Shown here piece by piece: positions 59,516 to 64,000 of a stretch of 64,000 nucleotides of DNA; the stretch's first letter is position 1; every line of letters begins with the position of its first letter. Source of the stretch: Flavobacteriales bacterium (GTDB lineage Bacteria; Bacteroidota; Bacteroidia; JACJYZ01); assembly GCA_020635855.1 (NCBI GenBank), contig JACJYZ010000002.1, positions 1,178,001 through 1,242,000 of the forward strand. Reading direction: 5' to 3'. A model generated the notes under the pieces. The model ran no database searches, had not been told where the DNA came from, and saw only the letters and a list, made by a program, of their open reading frames with translations. The translations under genes and the position numbers were made by a program.

Positions 59516-61711
59516 TTACAGGTTGCGGAGCAGGAACTCTGTCATCTTGGAATACAGGTGCAATCGTGTGTTACCGCCGTAGATGCTGTGGTTCTTGTCG
59601 GGATACACACCCAACTCAAAAGGAATGTTCTTGTCGACCATGGCGCGGATCATTTCGGCTGCATTCTGGAAATGCACATTGTCGTCCGCCATGCCATGAA
59701 TGAGCAGGTATTTGCCTTTGATCTTATCCACAAAATTGATGGGGGAGTTGTCGTCATATCCGCTGGGGTTTTCCTGAGGGGTTTGCAGGTATCTTTCTGT
59801 GTAGATGGAATCGTAGTAACGCCAGTTGGTGACAGGCGCCACGGCGATGGCGGTTTTGAAATAATCGGCCCCTTTGGTGATGCATAGTGAAGACATGTAG
59901 CCCCCGAAGCTCCAGCCCTGGATGCCGATGCGATCCTTGTCTACAAATGTGAGGCTTGACAGGAAACGTGCAGCTTCGATCTGGTCTTCCGTTTCAAGTT
60001 TGCCCAGGTTCTTGTAGGTGCAGTTTTTGAATGCCGCTCCCCGGCCACCGGTTCCGCGGTTGTCTACCGATACCACGATGTATCCCTGCTGGGCCATGTA
60101 CAGGTGCCACAGGTGCGTTGGGCCGCCCCACTGGTTGGTAACGGTTTGTACACCCGGACCTCCGTATACATACATCAACACCGGGTATTGTTTGTCGGGA
60201 TTGAAGTTTGGCGGTTTGATCATGTACCCGTTCAGCAGGGTTTCTGTCTGGGTCATGAACTTGAACATTTCCGTTTGGGGTAGGTTGTATTCGGAGAGGG
60301 TCTTTTTTAATTCATCATTGGTTTCCAGGTCGCGGATGAGTTTGCCTGATTGTTCGTGTAGGGAGATTCTGCTTGGCGTATTGATATCCGACCAGAAGTT
60401 GATGAAGTACTTCATGCCGTTGCTGAAGCTTGCTTCATTCCATCCTTTCTCCGGTGTCAGCGATTTTTTGCCTGTTCCGTCAATCTTGATGCTGTACACC
60501 TGGCGTTCGGTGGCACCCGGTTCCGCAGAGCTATAATATAAGGTCTGTGTATTTTCATCGATCCCGTAAAACGAAGTGACCTCCCAAGTGCCTTTGGTGA
60601 TCTGGCGCACTTTGGTGCCTTTCATGTCGTACAGGTAGATGTGCTTGTAGCCGTCGGACTCACTTGTCCAGATGAAGTGTTGTCCGTCGTTCAGGAAGTA
60701 CTGGTCGTCATCGATGTCGATGTAGGTGTCCGAAGTCTCCTTTAACAGGGAGGAGCGCTCCTTCGTGGTGGTATTGTAACCGATCAATTCCAGTTCGTTC
60801 TGATGGCGGTTCATGAAGTACACGCACAACAGGTTCGGATCGTGGGTCCATTTCACCCTCGGAATGTACTCATCGGGTGAGGTGCGGATACCTGTTTGTG
60901 TGATCTTCTTGTTTTTAAGGTCGTAGACAAGTACACTCACTTTTGCATTCTCTTCGCCTGCTTTCGGGTATTTGAACCTGTATTCCTCAGGATAAAGGTT
61001 GCCTTCATATTTAGGGAAAAAGTATTGTGGTACGGCAGATTCATCAAACCGGTAAAAGGCGATCTTGTTGCCATCCGGCGACCAGAAGAAACCCTTGTCG
61101 AATGCAAACTCTTCCTCATACACCCAGTCGGTGCGGCCGTTGATGATCTGGTTCTCGGTTCCGTCTGTTGTGATCTGTTCTTCCAGCATGCCTTCCAGGT
61201 CAATCACAAACAGGTTGTTTTGCCTTACAAAGGCGATCCTGTTGCCGGTAGGTGAAAAGGTAGCAAACAGAAGCTTTTCTCCTTCCGATACCTTGGATGC
61301 CTTCTTGGTGGCACGGTCGTATATGTAGTAATTGGACATGGAGGAATGCCGGTAAATCTTCTCGGTTTCTGTGGATACAAGAATTTTGGACTCATCCGGA
61401 CTGAACCCATAGTCATCAAAATCAAGCGGCGGGTTCACCCAGGTCGACTTTAGTAAAGTGTCTACCGCTTTGCCGGTCTTGTAGGCATATTGAACGATGG
61501 CTTTCGACCCGTCAGACAGGTACGCCATGGATGTATAGTTGCTGCCGTCTTTCATGGAGTTGATGCCCCAAACGTAGTCCTGCCTGAACTTGGGACTCGT
61601 CCAGATGTCTTCCAAGGTCAACTTTTTCTGGGCAAATCCCAATGTGGTGGAAAGTAAAAACAAAGCGCATGCGCTGGCGCCCGTACGGGTCATTTTTATG
61701 CTCATTTGCAA
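59516..61711 (-). CDS. Dipeptidyl peptidase IV (S9 family)
   Basis: A 731-residue exported serine peptidase that releases Xaa-Pro or Xaa-Ala dipeptides. A signal peptide (ASACALFLLSTTLGFAQ) is followed by a beta-propeller (about 40-480) with the substrate N-terminus-binding Glu pair in TDWVYEEEFAFDKGFFWSPD. The alpha/beta-hydrolase domain carries Ser601 in GIQGWSFGGYMSSL, Asp676 in LIHGMADDNVHFQ and His708 in YPDKNHSIYGG. The length fits DPP-IV. ATGs at 61711 and 61705 are possible starts. The product dipeptides would suit the POT carriers downstream. Confidence 0.95.
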   Translation of the reverse strand: MQMSIKMTRTGASACALFLLSTTLGFAQKKLTLEDIWTSPKFRQDYVWGINSMKDGSNYTSMAYLSDGSKAIVQYAYKTGKAVDTLLKSTWVNPPLDFDDYGFSPDESKILVSTETEKIYRHSSMSNYYIYDRATKKASKVSEGEKLLFATFSPTGNRIAFVRQNNLFVIDLEGMLEEQITTDGTENQIINGRTDWVYEEEFAFDKGFFWSPDGNKIAFYRFDESAVPQYFFPKYEGNLYPEEYRFKYPKAGEENAKVSVLVYDLKNKKITQTGIRTSPDEYIPRVKWTHDPNLLCVYFMNRHQNELELIGYNTTTKERSSLLKETSDTYIDIDDDQYFLNDGQHFIWTSESDGYKHIYLYDMKGTKVRQITKGTWEVTSFYGIDENTQTLYYSSAEPGATERQVYSIKIDGTGKKSLTPEKGWNEASFSNGMKYFINFWSDINTPSRISLHEQSGKLIRDLETNDELKKTLSEYNLPQTEMFKFMTQTETLLNGYMIKPPNFNPDKQYPVLMYVYGGPGVQTVTNQWGGPTHLWHLYMAQQGYIVVSVDNRGTGGRGAAFKNCTYKNLGKLETEDQIEAARFLSSLTFVDKDRIGIQGWSFGGYMSSLCITKGADYFKTAIAVAPVTNWRYYDSIYTERYLQTPQENPSGYDDNSPINFVDKIKGKYLLIHGMADDNVHFQNAAEMIRAMVDKNIPFELGVYPDKNHSIYGGNTRLHLYSKMTEFLLRNL

Positions 61712-61800
61712 CGTGTTTCTTTGATATTCTTGCTAATTTCCGACTTCTTTTAGTTACGGGAAGGTCCCGCGAAAGTAGAGGATATTTTAAAAGGATTCAA

Positions 61801-63225
61801 ATGGAGCGTACGAATAATGTCCGCAAGGAAATGGACGCCAAAATTATGGTGGCGTTGCAGGAAATTGTAGGAGATACATATGTGTACACAGACCGGGAAC
61901 GGTTGACGGTTTATGGCAAAGACGAAACCGAAGACCTTGTGTTCTTGCCTCATGTAGCAGTGAGGCCCGGTTCGGTGGATGAGGTTTCAGCAGTCCTCTC
62001 ACTATGCAATGCCCAAGGGATACCTGTTACTCCGAGGGGAGCCGGGACCGGCCTGAGCGGTGGTGCGTTACCTGTAATGGGCGGTGTGGTGATGGCCATG
62101 GATCGTTTGAACCATATCCTGGAGATTGACGAAGCGAACTACCAGGCCACGGTGGAGCCCGGTGTGATCAATCAGGTGTTCCAGGAGGCTGTGGCTGCAA
62201 AGGGATTGTATTACCCACCTGATCCCGCCAGCAAGGGGTCATGTTTTCTGGGTGGGAACATGGCCGAGTCGTCCGGAGGTCCGCATGCAGTCAAATATGG
62301 TATTACGAGGGATTACGTGCTGAACCTGGAAGTAGTGCTTCCAACCGGTGAAGTGATTTGGACGGGAGCCAATGTGCTGAAGAACTCAACCGGATATAAT
62401 CTGACCCAGCTGATGATCGGTAGTGAAGGTACGCTGGGTGTGATCACCAAAATCAGGTTGAAGTTGATCCCGCATCCGACCCGCACGCTGCTGATGTTTG
62501 TGCCTTTTGTATCTGCTGAGAAGGCTTGTGCTGCTGTGGCCGCCGTGTTTCAAGCTGGCATCACGCCATCGGCATTGGAATTCATGGAACGGGATGCCTT
62601 GTTGTGTGCCCGCAGCTATGATGACAACATCACCATAGATCCGGGAGAGGCGGAAGCTTATTTGTTGATTGAAGTGGATGGATTTGAAGAAGAGGTGTTG
62701 ATTCGCGATTGTGAGCGGATATCAGAAGTATTGGAAGGGTTTGATGCGGGGGAGGTGCTATTTGCCGAATCGGAAGCCCAGAAAGAAACACTCTGGTACA
62801 TGCGGAGAAAAGTGGCGGAAGCCGTGAAGCATGTGTCTGTATATAAGGAAGAGGATACCGTTGTTCCCCGCGCAGCCCTTCCGAAGTTGTTGAACGGGGT
62901 GAAGGAGATAGGCAAGAAATACGGTTTCCGTTCGGTGTGCTACGGTCATGCGGGTGATGGCAACCTGCATGTGAATATTCTCAAAGACAACATGAGCGAT
63001 GAAGCCTGGAATGTGGACTTACCCAAAGGTATTCGGGAAATATTCAGGTTAACAGTAGAACTCGGCGGAACATTGTCGGGTGAACACGGAATCGGCTGGG
63101 TCCAGAAATCATACATGGACATCGCCTTCGGGAAAACCCAGCTGGAAATAATGAAAGGGATCAAACGTGTGTTTGATCCCAAGGGTATTCTGAATCCGGG
63201 AAAGATTTTCCCGGATGATGAGTGA
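61801..63225 (+). CDS. FAD-linked oxidase, glycolate/D-lactate dehydrogenase (GlcD) type
   Basis: A 474-residue flavoprotein. The PCMH FAD-binding domain has VTPRGAGTGLSGGALPVMGG, PPDPASKGSCFLGGNMAESS and LNLEVVLPTGEVIWTGANVL; the C-terminal FAD-oxidase domain ends with GTLSGEHGIGWVQKSYMDIA and PKGILNPGKIF. It oxidises a 2-hydroxy acid such as D-lactate or glycolate; which one cannot be told. The ATG at 61801 is preferred because the longer reading starts in the promoter region of the divergent peptidase gene. Its stop abuts that of the next gene. Confidence 0.92.
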   Translation: MERTNNVRKEMDAKIMVALQEIVGDTYVYTDRERLTVYGKDETEDLVFLPHVAVRPGSVDEVSAVLSLCNAQGIPVTPRGAGTGLSGGALPVMGGVVMAMDRLNHILEIDEANYQATVEPGVINQVFQEAVAAKGLYYPPDPASKGSCFLGGNMAESSGGPHAVKYGITRDYVLNLEVVLPTGEVIWTGANVLKNSTGYNLTQLMIGSEGTLGVITKIRLKLIPHPTRTLLMFVPFVSAEKACAAVAAVFQAGITPSALEFMERDALLCARSYDDNITIDPGEAEAYLLIEVDGFEEEVLIRDCERISEVLEGFDAGEVLFAESEAQKETLWYMRRKVAEAVKHVSVYKEEDTVVPRAALPKLLNGVKEIGKKYGFRSVCYGHAGDGNLHVNILKDNMSDEAWNVDLPKGIREIFRLTVELGGTLSGEHGIGWVQKSYMDIAFGKTQLEIMKGIKRVFDPKGILNPGKIFPDDE

Positions 63226-63912
63226 TTAACTCCGCCGTCCGCTGAGCTGCGCTACATAGTACAGGAGCATCGTAACAGCAGAAAGGGCTGCAACTACATA
63301 AGTCATGGCCGCCCACTTGAGTGCATCCTTGGCTTCTTCTTGTTGCGTACCGGATGTGATCCTGGAACTTTCCAGCCATATCAAAGCACGGCGGCTCGCA
63401 TCAATCTCTACGGGAAGGGTTATCAGGCTGAAGAGGGCCAATGCGCCCTGGGCGATGATGACTGCCCAGATGATCTGCTCCATGTACATGCGGTAAGTGA
63501 AGCCAAGGAAAATGCTGCCGATGATAATGAAGTTCATAAAGCGTGAACTGAATGAAACCACTGGTACCATGGCAGATCTGAATCGGAGTGGGACATACTC
63601 GGTTGCGTGTTGAACGGCATGTCCTGTTTCGTGGGCGGCAACGGCAGCGGCAGCCACATTCATTCCATGATATACTTCCTTGCTGAGGTTGATGGTTTTC
63701 TTCGCAGGGTTATAATGATCGCTCAGGTGACCTTCTACTGAAATCACCTGCACGTCGGTGATGCGGTTGTCGCGTAGCATTCTTTCGGCTACTTCCTTGC
63801 CGGTCATTCCGGAACTCAATGTTGATTTGCTGTACTTCGCAAAACGGTTCTTCAACCTGCTACTTACTGCAGCTCCTACCAATGCGAATGCGATGATGAT
63901 GATAAAAAACAT
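63226..63912 (-). CDS. Membrane zinc metallopeptidase (YugP-like)
   Basis: A 228-residue integral-membrane peptidase of the YugP/Zn_peptidase_2 family. The zinc motif HETGH is at residues 94-98 (AAVAAHETGHAVQHATEYV). Hydrophobic segments are MFFIIIIAFALVGAAVSSRL, FMNFIIIGSIFLGFTYRMYM, IWAVIIAQGALALFSLITLP and AMTYVVAALSAVTMLLYYVA. Upstream the conserved SGMTGKEVAERML and DHYNPAKKTINLS are present. The physiological substrate is unknown. It converges on the FAD oxidase with no gap. The stretch from 63913 to the end contains nothing I can identify. Confidence 0.92.
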   Translation of the reverse strand: MFFIIIIAFALVGAAVSSRLKNRFAKYSKSTLSSGMTGKEVAERMLRDNRITDVQVISVEGHLSDHYNPAKKTINLSKEVYHGMNVAAAAVAAHETGHAVQHATEYVPLRFRSAMVPVVSFSSRFMNFIIIGSIFLGFTYRMYMEQIIWAVIIAQGALALFSLITLPVEIDASRRALIWLESSRITSGTQQEEAKDALKWAAMTYVVAALSAVTMLLYYVAQLSGRRS

Positions 63913-64000
63913 GGTGTCCTTTCTATGGTTGTTAAAAATCTCTGTAATCTGTTGCTATCAAAGCAATGTCCAAACTTTCATCTCCCCAAATGTATTCACT

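Overview
The window looks like chromosomal DNA of a member of the Bacteroidota. Supporting signs are two proteins with type IX secretion (T9SS) C-terminal signals, many SusC/OmpA-era outer-envelope proteins typical of the phylum (TonB receptor with a carboxypeptidase-like N-domain, HYC_CC_PP protein, DUF5683, DUF1573, PUR/DUF3276), the conserved order parA-parB-DUF5683-dapB-lepB-wbqC, and several promoters of the Bacteroidota form TTG-N17-23-TAnnTTTG. By eye GC is a little above 50 % over most of the window and clearly lower at 1-2480 and around 33200-37470. I cannot name a genus.

Layout. 1-4713 is a disturbed surface-protein region: the N-terminal half of a large beta-strand-repeat adhesin (minus strand, running off the left edge, with a 14-G homopolymer at its 5' end), a complete IS3-family element, and the 3' remnant of a second T9SS cargo gene that carries an in-frame stop. 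4872-10860 is a leftward housekeeping block (wbqC, lepB, dapB, DUF5683, parB, parA, a metal-dependent hydrolase), followed by a 650-bp noncoding stretch with DnaA-box-like words and dispersed repeats. 11512-13896 holds a PUR-domain protein and an ABC exporter; 14044-18984 is a rightward operon (nusB, DUF1573 lipoprotein, yajC, YbbR-like, coaE, nnr). 19234-33128 is a long leftward run: serine hydrolase, a small unknown, DinB-like, OstA-like, purA, STAS protein, Fur, RelA/SpoT, fumarylacetoacetase, an unknown, murQ, fused 2-oxoacid dehydrogenase E1. 33280-37469 is an AT-richer accessory island with two paralogous helical-repeat proteins and a small orphan gene. 37669-44737 reads right: guaB, three periplasmic folding factors of the SurA/PpiC type, a MoxR ATPase and tRNA-Leu(GAG). 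45041-45233 is a tandem 30-bp hairpin array beside a large T9SS protein. 47969-51633 holds small envelope proteins and a PhzF-like enzyme. 51897-56119 is a compact leftward cassette for metal handling (thioredoxin-like, HYC_CC_PP, TonB receptor, two heavy-metal-associated proteins, metal-binding lipoprotein). 56215-61711 joins two POT peptide transporters to a dipeptidyl peptidase IV. The window closes with an FAD-linked oxidase and a membrane zinc peptidase.

How it fits together. Envelope biogenesis dominates: signal peptidase, YajC, OstA-like lipopolysaccharide transport factor, SurA-type chaperones, T9SS cargo and TonB uptake. Peptide catabolism (DPP-IV plus POT carriers), tyrosine and branched-chain catabolism (FahA, E1) and cell-wall recycling (MurQ) suggest a heterotroph living on protein-rich polymers. 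The least explained signals are the phase-variation-like poly-G tract, hairpin repeats that abut stop codons, heptamer repeats that supply the stop codons of two genes, and the unknown paralogue pair at 33-37 kb. I saw no convincing wholly new multi-gene defence or biosynthetic system.
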